64,000 bases of DNA from Gaeumannomyces sp. JS-464 (lineage: Eukaryota; Ascomycota; Sordariomycetes; Magnaporthales; Magnaporthaceae): contig NGZR01000001.1 of the NCBI GenBank assembly GCA_002197995.1, forward strand, positions 1,178,001-1,242,000. Reading direction: 5' to 3'. Below are positions 35,351-46,941 of the stretch, in pieces. Within the stretch, counting starts at the first letter, position 1. Every line of letters begins with the position of its first letter. The position numbers and the translations under genes are program-made. The notes beneath the pieces were generated by a model. The model made no database searches and was not told the origin of the DNA. It was given only the letters and a program-made list of their open reading frames with translations.

Positions 35351-38300
35351 TTAAGTATTTTGCTAAATGTAAAATGGATATAGATAGTTAAATAAAGCTT
35401 ATTTTATTTTACATTATTTTAGGCATATTACAGGACGTTATCCTAGGATTTCCGTGGATAAAGCGCGAACAAATTACTTTTAACGCGATTTCGAGCTATT
35501 TACGGATAAAAGTAATAAGCCAATTTGTAATTAAAAAAGCGAAAATTTAACTAACCCCGGAAAAACTTCCGGTAATTATCGGTAATATTTTCGCAGCAAT
35601 TTGCCGAAAATAATAACGAAACTTTTAATAAAATTACGAGTTTATACTTACTTTTTTAAAGGAAATAATACGAATATTACAATTTACCGCTAAAATATTA
35701 CCGTTTAACCGGTTAAAACTTAAATTGCCCTAAAAATTAGCAAAGTTCGCTAACCTTTTCAATAAAACGAAAACATTAAAATTACCTTTATACCGGGGGA
35801 ATTTAAACCATTATATTAAACTAAAAAAAAACAACAACGGTTTTATTTTAAACTTTCTTTAAAAACGCTTATATAATATGCCGAAGGAATAACTTTTAAA
35901 ATTGCGCAAATAAATTACCGACCTAATAAATAAAGGTTGGATCCGCGTTAGCTTATCCCTAATAACCGCGCCCGTTTTAATAATACGCAAATAGTTAAAA
36001 GGCTAGCGTTTATGCGTAAATTACCGTGCATTTAACGCAATTACGCTTTAAAATCGCTACTTTTTACCGTTAGTAAAAAAAACATTCCGCTTTTTATTAA
36101 AAGCAAAATGGTTTACGAAAATGGACGTTAAGGCCGCTTTTTACAAAATCCGGGTGGTAAAAAGCGAAAAACATTTAATAGCGTTTTAAATACGATTTGA
36201 ATTATTCGAATGGCTAATATGCCCGTTCGGCCTTATAAAAGCTTTAATAACGTTTTAACGCTATATTAACGGTGTTTTAAGCGATATTTTTAATAACTTC
36301 GTATTAGCATATTTAAACGACGTGCTTATTTTTTCCTCGGGATTTCGTAAAAATTACATAAAAAAGTGAAAAAAGTTTTCCGTCGGTTAAAAAACGCCGG
36401 GCTAAACCTAAACTTAAAAAAAAGCGATTTCGCAATGCAAAAAGTTAAATATTTAAAGTTTATAATTAAAGTAAAAAAAGAAATCCAAACTGATTTAAAA
36501 AAAAATCCGCGCGATCCGCGATTAATAAGCGTTAAAAAAATTTAAAAAACTTCGCGGTTTTTTTAACTTCGCCAATTTTTACCGAGATTTTATTCACAAA
36601 TATTTGGAGCTAATTGCGCTATTATTAGTTTTAATTAAAAAAAAAACTTTATATTAATAGGATTTTAAAGTTAATATAGCATTCGAACAGTTAAAGCTAG
36701 CGTTTATTTAAATATTTATATTAATATAATAAAACCTAAAACAAAATATAAGGTTAAAGTTAAACTATTTTAGGACGGCTTTAAAAGGTTGCTTATCCCA
36801 AAAAGGGAAAAACGGTTTATAACGATTAATTGCTTACCATTTCGCTAAATTAAACAACGTATAACGCAATTACACTATTTACGATAAAAAACTCCTAGCG
36901 GTAATAAAATGCTTAAAAATTTAAAACGCAAAATTACAAAACGTATTTAAACCGTTTTTAATTTTTACAAACTATAAAAGTTTAAAATACTTTTTTAAAC
37001 CCCGAAAAATGTCCGAAAAACAAATGCGCTAAGCGGAAATATTAGCGAAATTTAACTATAATTTGCAATATTAACTAGGGAAATACGCAATATTACCGAA
37101 CGCGCTATTACGAAAAAAACAAGACGAAAAGGGAGGGATACGCAAAGTAACGCTATTATAACCAATATAATCCGGTTAAAGCATAACGTTAGTAAAATTC
37201 CGTATTAATTCCGTATTTATAACCATTTTATTCCCGAGCTAAATTTATAACGAAATTACGCCGATACGAAAAAAAACCCTAGCATTTAACCCGGTTTAAC
37301 TATTAATACGAAACCATATTTACGTTATACCTTTTTTAACGGGAGCTATTATTTTCCGCGAATAAGCTTTAGCAAATTTATAAAACAAAGCGTTATATTG
37401 CGATAAAACATATAAATATAAGCGCGTAATAATTTAACAAAATGCACGCAATTTTCCTTTAAAAGCTAATATAAAAACGCAAATAGCAAATTGCGAAATT
37501 AATATATAAAAAGCACTTTAATATAAAAAGCGGCTATAGCTTTTAATTTAAAAACTATTAATTACCATTTTAATTTAAAAAGTATACGCTTTTTTAATTG
37601 TGGGTTACGCGGGTCGAAATAACACATTCGCCGTTTTATGCCGGGATTACCATTAGGATGGGATATTATAAAATGTGGCATAATTTGTTCGCAATTATAA
37701 TATATGCCGCAAATCCCGCCCGTTACGATAATATAAACAAAGGTTATTACGCTTTTTCCCAGTTTTAAACTAATTTTGGAAAAACATTTCGATAAATTTT
37801 ATAATAAAGCTTTTCGTTACCGAAAAAAGGCCGGAATATTTAATGGCAATTATTAATAGGTTATTAAAATATATCCAATTAAAAGCTATGCATAGTATAA
37901 AGGTAAAAGAATATGCAGCAAAATTCTGTTTTACTTAATAGCGATTTCGTAGCTTCCCGAATAGTATTATATTCGATAAAAATTCGAATTAGGTCGGAAA
38001 ATTTTCGATAAAACTATGCTTTTAAATGGGAATTAAAATTACTTTTTATATTTTTCCATTTCGAAATAAACGGGGGTATAAAACGAGTAAACTAAAAAGT
38101 TTAGCATTATTTACGCTGCTTTATCACTTTCGCGCAAACCAATTAGTTATAATACTTTAACGTTTGCTAATTCGCGTTTAGTAATAAAGATTCGACTATT
38201 ACAAAATATAGCCCTAACCGTTTACTTTTTAAATTCGACATTAACCTAATTATAATATACCTTTTATTAAATAACGCGTTTAAAGCTAGTAAAAAAAAGC

Positions 38301-38870
38301 GCGCTTTCGCCTTTTTAGCCCACTTACGCGAAGGATTAAAACTCGCTATAATAGCCGTAGCATTCGCGTAATAATAACAAAAGTCCTAAACGAATAAATT
38401 CCGCCGCCCGGCTAAAAAATACAAAGTGGGGGATAAGGTTTAGCTATCCTTTCGCAATATTAAAATAAACCGCTTTAATAAAAAGCTAAATTAAATGGCA
38501 AACAAATACGAAATGGTTGCGGTTTTAACTCCCCTTACTATTATATTAAATATGCTTAAAAGCATTTACCCCACTTTTTACGTTAAACTAATTAAATAAA
38601 TAACGAACGACCCGCTCCCGTTATAAAAATAAACGGATATATAACTAAGCCCCGTTTTAATCCCATTATTAAAAGATAACAAACCCCGAAAAAAGTGGTT
38701 TATAAAAAAGATTTTGGCAATAAAAAACATTAAAAGGCAGGGAAAAAAGCAAATATTAATAAAATGGGTAAAATGGGATAAAGCGAATTAAAACCTATTG
38801 GAAAATTTCGAAAGTATAGCGGTAATAGCAAACTTTAAAACGCATTAAAAAAGCGCCCGCATTTAAAACG
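35351..38870 (+). pseudogene. Pol of element F: protease, RT, RNase H, integrase, chromodomain-like end
   Basis: RT is clear: WFTKMDVKAAFYKIRV at about 36109-36156 with the first catalytic Asp, FELFEWLICPFGL, then VLAYLNDVLIFSS at about 36302-36340 with YLND in place of YxDD. The next block FFNFANFYRDFIHKYLELIA closes the RT. Integrase shows FVTEKRPEYLMAIINRLLKY near 37820-37880. After KYKVGDKV (38420) and a FYVKLIK block, a stretch ending NLLENFESI (about 38796-38825) resembles a chromodomain end. TAA/TAG stops throughout. Confidence 0.85.
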
Positions 38871-39060
38871 GTCCCGAATTACAAAGCAAAAGGAAATAAG
38901 CAGCAGCGTTACGTAAATAAAAAAGGCGCGTTACGAGTGCTTAACTACCTAAAGGCAAAAAAAAGCCGGAAAGCGGGCGGGCGCGCATTACATAAAGGCA
39001 TAAAGCTAAAACGACCCCTAATTTAATTATAACCACGAACGATGCGATAAAAAGTAAAAA

Positions 39061-40730
39061 GCGCGCCGGTTTTGGGAATTTAGCGAAAAAAAACAAAAAT
39101 GAACGCCGAGGTTAAAACGCGCTAGCTTAAATACGAAAATAAAAAAAAGCTTTAGCATAATAAGCCATTACCATGCTTAAAACCCAACTTTAAAAAAAAA
39201 CCTACGCGTATAATATAAAGGAAAAGCGAAATTAAAACGCGTTTTTATCGCTAAAGGACTCCTCCTTTTTAAGTTTAAAAAAGGAACGGTACTAACGGGA
39301 AAAGGAGCTACCGCCGTTACGACTAATATCCCGGCGACGATAACGCTTTTTACGGTGCTAAGCGGCACGAAAAAAAGGCGACGGCTTACAACGGTTTAAG
39401 CTAAAATAATAAGTAAAACAACAACGCGCTAAGCTTTTACCAAACTAAATACGGTTATTACTAACCACTTAAATAATAACGTTAATAAGCCGGTTATCGC
39501 GCGTTTTAACGCGACGCTTCGCTTTTATTTAAAACTTTTGCGAACGATTAACGGCGCTATTATTAAAAGCATACGGGGAAAGGCTAATTATTTATATAAA
39601 GCTAAAACTACGGATAAACGTATCCATAAGCTATTAGCTTTGGTTATTATAACGGGAAAAAATACCAACCATATTGCTAAAAACCAAAAGGTTTTTCGCG
39701 GGGTTGGCATTTTAAATATGCTAACGGTTAAAATTCGCGTTAATTTCGTTAAAAAATCGCGGATTAATGCTAATAAATAATAAGGTATTTACAAATAAAA
39801 ATTAATTGCGAGCTTTTACCAAAAAAACGTTAAACGTAAAAATGTATCGATTATTAATCGTTATAAAAAAGGTTACGCTAAGCATAACGAAAGGCAAAGC
39901 TTAAAACGTAAATAGCATTAAAAGTGTTATAGCCCGCTGTTTTTCCTTTACGGTAACGGTCGTAAACTTATCCGGGTTGGTACTTTTTATAAGCTATAAC
40001 CCTAATAACCTTCGACTTTTAAACATACGCGTCGCATTTATACTTTTAATAAACGAAAGCCGCGTGCTTTTCGTTTAACGAATTACCCGTTAAATTAATC
40101 GCGTTGGTAACGCGACGGCCCTTATCGCGCTTATGCTAAAAAAACATAATAGGTTAAACACGGATAACAAACGGGCGCGGAAAAACTTACGCGTTCGAAC
40201 AAATCGCCGCCACCACCGCTAAAAGGCGGAAAAAAAGCGGCAACGGTAATAAATATCGTAAAAAACGTGCGGGTAGGAATTAGCGTCCATAACGAAATAA
40301 AAGCGCGACAAATGCGGAAAAAACCAAAGCTAAAAACGGGATAGCACAAAAGGGCAAAACGACGGCGGCGGCGAAATAAGGCGAAAACGGAACCGCAACG
40401 GGCAAAAAACGAGAATTGTTAATTAGCACCCAAAAAAAAGCGAAGGAAAAACGGAAATGGTTAAAACGAAAAGCTAAGGTTAAAACGATAATAAACGAGA
40501 AATTTTTTTTAGCAAAGGCAAAGTTGCAAAAAGGACAAATAAATTACGCGAAGCAACCAAAGGTAAACATAAAAAAAAAAGGAAAAAGCAAGGCAATTAA
40601 AAACCACGAGGCAATTAAAAGGCAAACCGTCGCCACCGATAAAAAAGGAAGGAACGCCGGGTTAAAACACGGAAAACCCAAGCACCCATTTAAAAGCCGA
40701 CCCGAGGCCGAACATACTAACAATACCCCC
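39061..40730 (+). pseudogene. Extra basic ORF of element F, between pol and the 3' LTR
   Basis: One plus-strand frame from 39061 to about 40430 holds roughly 455 codons with about 20 stops, nearly all TAA or TAG, including an 80-codon stretch without stops (39541-39780). A neighbouring frame then stays open to 40733. The product would be Lys/Arg-rich: RFYLKLLRTINGAIIKSIRG, SFYQKNVKRKNVSIINRYKK, and an Arg run KRAKRRRRRNK. No family recognised. The reversed copy in F' (44930-48400) covers the same region. The stop density is only moderately below chance, so this is less certain than the antisense ORFs of B and E2. Confidence 0.5.
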
Positions 40731-40840
40731 TAGTATAACACGAGGCTTTTTAATAAACGGGCCACTTATGCTAACGGAGCGCGCGAAAAACGGGAAAGGA
40801 ACGAAACAATTAAAAAAGGCGAGCCTGGAAAAGGCGGCTA

Positions 40841-41021
40841 TGTTATGGTTCCGTGCTTTAAACACGGAAGTAACAGTTTAGAGGTTACCCTTAAACCAAC
40901 TCGTGTATATATAGGAACCATATAACCTTTCTTATAGCTTTTTTTTTTCTTTTTCCTTATTTTTTAAAATAATATCACTTTAACCCTTATTAGCGACCAC
41001 CTAGTGGCTAGGTTTATTATA
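40841..41021 (+). repeat. 3' LTR of element F
   Basis: Starts TGTTATGGTTCCGTGC and ends TTTATTATA (RIP form of CTATTACA). Followed by the ATAGT target duplication. Confidence 0.88.
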
Positions 41022-41026
41022 ATAGT

Positions 41027-42120
41027 GGATAAGTTACGATATATGCCTTATTTTTACCATATAAAAAAAGCAGCGACGTTACGAAACTGGCGTACGTTTT
41101 ATTAAATACGTAATAGCGGAACACGGCACGCCGAACCGTTTAATTATAAACCGAAATAAGCTATTTATAAGCAAATTTTGGAAAAGGCTTACGGTTAAGC
41201 TAAAAGCGAAGCACTTTTTATCCACGGCTTATTACTTTTAAATAAACGAACAAACCGAACGGACGAACCAAATTATAAAATAGTATTTACGCTATTATAT
41301 TAATTACAACAAAATAATTAGGTATAATTATTTCTTATGGTTTAATTCGCTTATAATAATTTAATTTACGAAAGCACGGGAACTATACCGTTTTACGCCA
41401 ATTACGGGTTTACGCCTATAGCGTATAAGAAACCCAAGGCAGGAAAACACGCTTTAACAGCGGAAATACAAGTAATAAGGCTTACCAAACTGCATAAACA
41501 CCTCCAAGCAGAATTCGAAAAGCTACGATACCGCATAACTATTTAGGTAAACAAAAAAAGGATTAAAAACCGACCTTTAAAAGGGGGATAACGTTTATCT
41601 TTTTTAACGAAATATTAAAACAAAACGACCGAACGATAAGCTAAACCATAAAAAAATGGGACCTTTTAAAATGCTAAAGAAAGTTTCGAACGTAAACTAC
41701 AAACTCCGACTACCACCGACCATAAAATCCTACCCGGTTTTTTATATTTCCTTATTCGAACTAGCGCCACCGGGGTTTAAAAATAATAAGTTAATGGAAA
41801 TCGACGCAAAATAAAAGTACGAGGTCGAAAAAGTTTTGGACTATAAGCTAAAGGTTAGGCCTAAAAAGTACCTGGTTAAATGAAAAGGGTACGGCCACGA
41901 AAAAAAACACGTGGGAAAAAGGAACTAACTTTGCGAATTGCCAAAAAGCCTTAGCGGAGTACCGGCGGAAGCGTTTCGAGAAAGGTTAGCAAAAAGGAAA
42001 AAAAGCAGGCCTAATAAATTCCTTAGTACGCACCGCGGAATTTATTAAGCCAAAAACCTGCCAAAACTCGAACCCGAAACCTCGGCAGGAAAAACTAAAG
42101 CCGCACCCACTATACTATAA
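41027..42120 (+). pseudogene. Integrase remainder and chromodomain of E2
   Basis: Resumes after element F. Integrase core continues with AEHGTPNRLI (about 41111) and LFISKFWKRLT. Near 41660-41750 the C-terminal block KMLKKVSNVNYKLRLPPTIK leads to the conserved PVFYISLFE. A chromodomain follows: KYEVEKVLDYKLKVRPKKYL then VK.KGYGHE (41817-41905), matching the YEVEKILD ... YLVKWKGY pattern of chromoviruses, which target heterochromatin marks. The key Trp is a TGA here, a G-to-A product. Confidence 0.88.
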
Positions 42121-42308
42121 AGTTTAAAGGAGTTATTAAAAAAGGTTATAATTTACGGGAGTTAAAAAAGGCAAGCAGGTCCAGGTTAAGATTAACCTTA
42201 AATGCCTGCCAATCGAGGGAAACGGCAGGAGCCACGGGTGGGTTAAACTACGAGGCAGTTTGGCAAGCTTTTCGATCGGCCTCCTTCCGCTTAATACGCT
42301 TTAACTCC

Positions 42309-44016
42309 TGTTAAAGGTGTAAGGCGGCCGTAAAGCCGCTTGCAAAAAAGGGAAACAGCTTTGTATTGTTTATGTTTTTAAAAAAAGGTGACAATCCGGT
42401 GGGTAACGCTTTCGTAAGTAAAGTAAGGCACCGGCGCACGGGCTAACTCCTTACACCCCCCTATAACCACGAAAGCGTTATAAAAGTAAAGCTATCTCCA
42501 GCCGGCAATTGCTACTAACAGCCTGATATCCGTAGTGTTAAATCTTTTAATTATATGGCATACTGTCCAGCGCTGCCGCGGTTAACAGGCATTTTAAAGG
42601 TATAATTAACGGCCCGGGGGTTAGCTTTTTTAACCGTTCTTATTTTTGTAGCTTATGCAGCGGCTTACTGCTTTTGCTTATAGTATTCCTCCTTTAATTT
42701 AGGGTGTAATAGCTAGCACCCGTCGTTACCTTTTATATAGTGCCTGCCGTACCGGTCGTGGTGGGGTAAGCGAAAAACCATTAAACAGTTCCTTTTAATG
42801 CAGGCGATAGGCGCGTTAATATTAGCTAGGGAAAGGTCGGCCGATTCGAAAGTAGTTACGTTTTTAATAACGGCTTAAATAATTTAAATCGGGGTGCGGC
42901 CGGCGGGCATTGGGTGGGCGCTTAAAGCGACGGTAACGGTGATTGGATAATGCTTTCGGAAACCCTTAACGAAATGACTAACGAAAAAACGGTCCGGAAT
43001 TATAACGCTAGCTTCCTCCATTTATTTTTTAAGCTCGAGCTAACGGTTGGTGTATTTTTTAACGTCGTTATACTTGGATACCTTAAAGTTAACGAACTTT
43101 TTTATTAAGCTATCGAGTTAAGCGTCGGTATTTTGGCCGATTTTAATGGTAACGGCGAGTTAAAAGGCCTTAAGGTTGCGGGCGGAATCGTCGGTTTTAA
43201 AGCTCCAGTTTTATCGTTCGAGCTTGTTAATAACCTTTTTAATTGATTGTTTAATAAAGTACTAAACGAGGATCTTTTTAGCTTTCCAGGCTTTAAAAGC
43301 GGCCGGATCGTTGGGTTAAGGAGGCGGGTTATCGCTAATATAATCGTCGGCGCCGCCTGCAATTAAATGCACCTTAACGGCGCGCTTTTACGCTTTTAAA
43401 TTAAAAAGCTTTTGCAAAGCAGGTATTTTAACAGTTGCCTTTTATAAGTAAAAAACATTTCGGGCAGTGGTAAGCAATAGGCGACTGCCGTCGTATTGTT
43501 ATTATAAAGCAAAAATTAACAAAGGTAAAGCAGCGGCCTAAAAGTAATAGGGAAGTAAGGCAGCGGCCTATAGGAAAAAGTAAGGCAAACGGCCCGTTAT
43601 CGCCCACCGGGTAACAGTAAAGTGAATAGTACGTGATGCCCACCGGGCGATCTCTTTTACCGGGAAACGTCTTCCACCGGAAGACGTTATTATGCGGCCA
43701 CCGGCCTTTAAAACGTAATTGCGGCTACCGGCTTTTAGAACGTAATTGCGGCCACCGGCTTTTAAAACGTAATTGCGGCCACCGGCCAAAATAACGAAAA
43801 ATAACGCGGCTACCGGCCAAAAGAGATTGTAAGTAGCTTTATTCCAATGGGAATTAAGGGCTTATAACCTGTTAAAGGTGTAAAGCGGCCGCAAAGCCGC
43901 TTGCAAAAAAGGGAAACAGCTTTGTATTGTTTGTGTTTTTAAAAAAAGGTAATAATCCGGTGGGTGACGCTTTCGTGGGTGAAGTAGGGCACCGGCGCAC
44001 GGGCTAACTCTTTACA
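42309..44016 (-). mobile_element. Non-autonomous gag-only Copia-like element H2
   Basis: 1708 bp, LTRs at 42309-42455 and 43870-44016 (147 bp each), flanked by ACTCC at 42304-42308 and 44017-44021. Same layout as H1 with the primer-binding site at 43858-43869. More strongly RIP-altered than H1. Inserted in the antisense ORF of E2. Confidence 0.9.
42551..43459 (-). pseudogene. Gag of element H2
   Basis: Exactly the same length as in H1 (909 bp from the ATG equivalent to the stop), so no net insertion or deletion separates the two copies. Many more TAA/TAG stops than in H1. The N-terminal leader contains tandem units (43640-43800) that, read through on the minus strand, give repeats of GGRNYVLKA. 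Confidence 0.75.
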
Positions 44017-44529
44017 ACTCCTTTACAGCGTTAATACCACGACGGATTGCACGCATTTTCTTTTTAAACCATGTTTTTTTTTGTTTTCGCAAACGCTCGA
44101 GTTTGTTATTTAAAGCGCGGCGCTCCTTTTTTATCGCTTTAACTTCCGCTTCCATTTGCTGGTATTGGAAACCGATAAAACGAAGCTACTTAAACGAGGG
44201 ACCCAAAATGTTACAACCTAAGCGGTTCCGACTAAAGCACTTTACGTACCGGGAGGAGTTTTAGGGAAAAGCTTTACACCGCTTACGCTTTAAAATTTCG
44301 TAACAAAAAAAGCAAAAAGGCATTTCGATAGCAAAAAAAAACGATTTAAGCAAACAAATCCTTACGCTAAAAGGTTTTTTTCGCAAAGGGACGTTTTCGC
44401 ACCCAACTAAACATTCCGTTAAGATAAAAAAGGGATGGGAAATGGTAAGGAAAAAAAGTACTTATTACTAACAAAAAGCGGGGCGATAAGGTAAAATTAA
44501 AAAGATTTAGCTTAAAAAGGGAAACCTAA

Positions 44530-44912
44530 TATTACGACCAGCATGCAAGCCTTAAAGCGGCAAGACGGAAAAGGCTTTAAGCGGTGCTTTTACCCCGTAC
44601 TAAAACACGTGGAGTTACGTAACCCTAGTTAAATTTGTGGATTTGTAAGCAAAGCGACAAATCCAAAAGGATTTATGGATTATTAAAAGAAAGGCAGTAT
44701 ATATATAAAGGATGGACTTTCTATTATTTTAGGTAGTTTTAACTAAGGCTTTGGCATTAATTAACTTAAATTAGCTCCTAGGCATCCCCTAAAGCAAGCA
44801 ATTAAAAGTTGTTTTTTAAACCCCCAAAAGTTTACCCAAATCCAGCCATAATTACTGTTTTAAACCACCCCTAAAGCGCTTTACCTTAAAAGCAAAACCC
44901 CTAATTATAACA
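44530..44912 (+). repeat. 3' LTR of E2
   Basis: Starts TATTACGACCAGCATGC (from TGTTACGACC) and ends CTAATTATAACA. Shorter than the 5' LTR by the missing U3 tandem units. GTCGG follows. Confidence 0.88.
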
Positions 44913-45079
44913 GTCGGCCTTTAAATAAGTGCTTAGGTTTTCCGTGTTTTAACCCGGGCGTTTCTTTCTTTTTTATCGGTGGCGACGGCTTACCTTTTAA
45001 TTGCTCCGTGGTTTTTAATTGCTTCGTTTTTTCCTTTCTTTTTTATGCTTACCTTTGGTTACTTCGCGTAATTTATTTA
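44913..45079 (-). mobile_element. F' segment between E2 and Fot-type element a
   Basis: Reverse complement of F at about 40540-40700 (CCGTGTTTTAACCCGGGCG, CTTACCTTTGGTTACTTCG blocks). It is joined to 26875-27018 once E2 is removed. Confidence 0.8.
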
Positions 45080-46939
45080 ACGTGGTTTACAAGCGAATGC
45101 CACACATAAACGAATGCCACAATTAACGCGTCCACGCGTTAATCCAACTTTATTTACGAATATTTCCATAATAAACAATAGCAAACTAAAACGACGAACG
45201 CAAAATTATTTTAGCTTTTTAAGCGATCGCATTAAATTTATAATTAAATATACGGGGCGCCGCTAAAATTTACGAAATCGATTTTTCCACTTTCGCCCGG
45301 CGAAAGCGCGGTTAACCTGCTTAACGCGACATTATACCCAAATTACGGAAATTAACGGAATCCGAAAAAAAGGCGCTTATTAAATACATATTTAAACTGG
45401 ATTCGTAAGCATTCCTTCCCCGGCTTTTTAGTATTAAAAATATGGCTAACCGACTGTTTGCTAAACGCAACGCGGGCGCCGTCGGCAAAAACTGGGTCGC
45501 GAGTTTTATTAAGCGCCGCGCAAAGCTCGGTACGCGTTGGATTCGAAAATACGACTACCAAAAAGCCAAATGCGAAAATCCCAAGCTCGTTTTTGCGTAA
45601 TTCGACTTTATACGGAACATTATAGCTAAATATAGCATTATAAATAACGACATTTACAATTTCGACGAAACCGGTTTTTTTATAGGCATAATCGCCGCCG
45701 TTATAATTATTATAACATCGGAAAGCCGTAATAAAGCAAAGCTAATTTAGCTTAGCAACCGGAAATAAGCTATAGTTATTTAAAAGGTTAACTATTGCGG
45801 TTAAGCGATCCCTTTTTTTATTATCGTTAAAAGGTAATACCATTTAGCCAATTGGTATTCGAAAACCGACCTTTTACGCAATTAGGTTATTTTAACGAGT
45901 TTTAACGGGTGAATTACGAACGAGCTTAGTTTAAAATAAATTTAGCATTTTAATAAACACATTACAACCCGCAGGAAAAGGTCCATCGTTTATTAATGCT
46001 AAACGGGCATAAAAGCCACCATTTAACGAATTTCGAGCTTTATTGCTAGGAATATAATATCGTTACGCTTTGCATACCTCCGCATTCGTTTTACTTCTTT
46101 TAGCTGCTTAACGTTAAATGCTTTAGCCCGTTAAAAAAAGCGTACGGTTAACAAATCGAAAACGTAATAAAGTTATACGTTAACCACGTAATTAAAGTCG
46201 AGTTCTTTACGGCGTTTAAAACGGCATTTTTTAACTTTATAACCGAAAAAAACCTTTAAAAAAGCTTTAAAAAGGCTAACCTTGCTCCTTTTAATCCGAA
46301 ATCGATTTTGGAAAAACTAAATGTAAAACTACGAACTTTAACTCCCTTAAAAAAGCTTTTAAATAACGCCGAACTTTGGACTTTTAAAACGCTTTAAACA
46401 GCCAAAAACGCAACTTCGCAATTCGAACACATTAAAACTCGAATTTTTAATTACTAAAGCAGCTTTTCGTTACCCATATTAACGGTTGTAAACCAATTAA
46501 CGAAAAGGGCTAAAGCAATTATACATCGGGTTAACCTTTTAAAAAAAAAGTGCTTTAAATTACGAAAGGCGAACGAAGCGTTAAGCAAACGCCGGAGGGC
46601 CAAAAAAACACGTGTTCGACAAAAAGGGTTACATACTATCGAAAAAATACGAAATGTTTTAAACCAGCAAAAGCTGGATAAGCAATTATAGCAAAAAATG
46701 CGCGATTATAAAGGTTAAAAAAGGAAGGCGATAACGATTCGTCGGCGATATAGCACTTGCGGCAAAACTAAACACAATGCGCGTATTTGCCAGGAAAAAG
46801 TAAAAACGTCCGATGTATATAATTCCGAATAGTTTAAATGAATTCCTGGCGTTGTTAAGTTGGCATGCGCGTCGATTAACCGGAGGTCGGGTGTGGGTAT
46901 GGCATTCGTTTATGTATAGCACTCGCTTGTAAACCACGT
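45080..46939 (+). mobile_element. Fot1/Pot2-like DNA transposon, copy a, with decayed transposase
   Basis: 1860 bp, flanked by TA (45078-45079 and 46940-46941). Terminal inverted repeats start ACGTGGTTTACAAGCGA and include direct copies of CGAATGCCAC. The plus-strand transposase (about 45180-46830) shows the DDE landmarks of the pogo/Fot1 group: YNFDETGF-like (first Asp) near 45658, LMLNGHKSH near 45990 (second Asp changed to Asn), and a C-terminal zinc motif CGKTKHNARIC near 46760-46800. Length fits Pot2/Fot1 elements. Many stops, so inactive. Confidence 0.9.
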
Positions 46940-46941
46940 TA

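Larger units (their letters stand above)
33743..41021 (+). mobile_element. Ty3/Gypsy element F (family gamma), complete with target duplication
   Basis: LTRs at 33743-33922 and 40841-41021, flanked by ATAGT at 33738-33742 and 41022-41026. About 7.3 kb. It sits inside the E2 integrase codons for VIVDRF. A second, reversed copy (F') runs from 26695 to beyond 63012 around other insertions. Confidence 0.92.
42121..44440 (-). pseudogene. Antisense ORF of E2: Cys-cluster plus coiled-coil protein, split by element H2
   Basis: On the strand opposite to gag-pol, between the chromodomain and the 3' LTR. N-terminal part (44440-44017): a Cys cluster with KRKRCKAF, RYVKCFSRNRLGCNILG, then a coiled coil FQYQQMEAEVKAIKKERRAL followed by LERLRKQKKTWFKKKM and IRRGINAVK. 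After H2 (target duplication ACTCC) it continues at 42308 with ELKRIKRKEADRKA and a tail WQAFKVNLNLDLLAFFN near 42150. Element order and motifs match 4863-5547 in A'. Few stops interrupt it. No function is known to me; the Cys pattern suggests zinc binding and the Lys/Glu coiled coil suggests multimer formation. Confidence 0.75.
27019..44912 (+). mobile_element. Family-alpha Gypsy chromovirus E2, complete with target duplication
   Basis: Bounded by alpha LTRs and by GTCGG at 27014-27018 and 44913-44917. Without its nested guests (H1, F, H2) it is about 7.2 kb. Order: LTR, gag, spacer, protease, RT, [F], integrase, chromodomain, antisense ORF (split by H2), LTR. It is inserted in F', and so is younger than F'. 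Confidence 0.92.

Noticed and set aside
40131..40349. 72-codon hydrophobic minus-strand ORF in element F
   Set aside because: Complement of the Lys/Arg-rich sense-strand stretch; the Phe-rich composition is the expected artefact.
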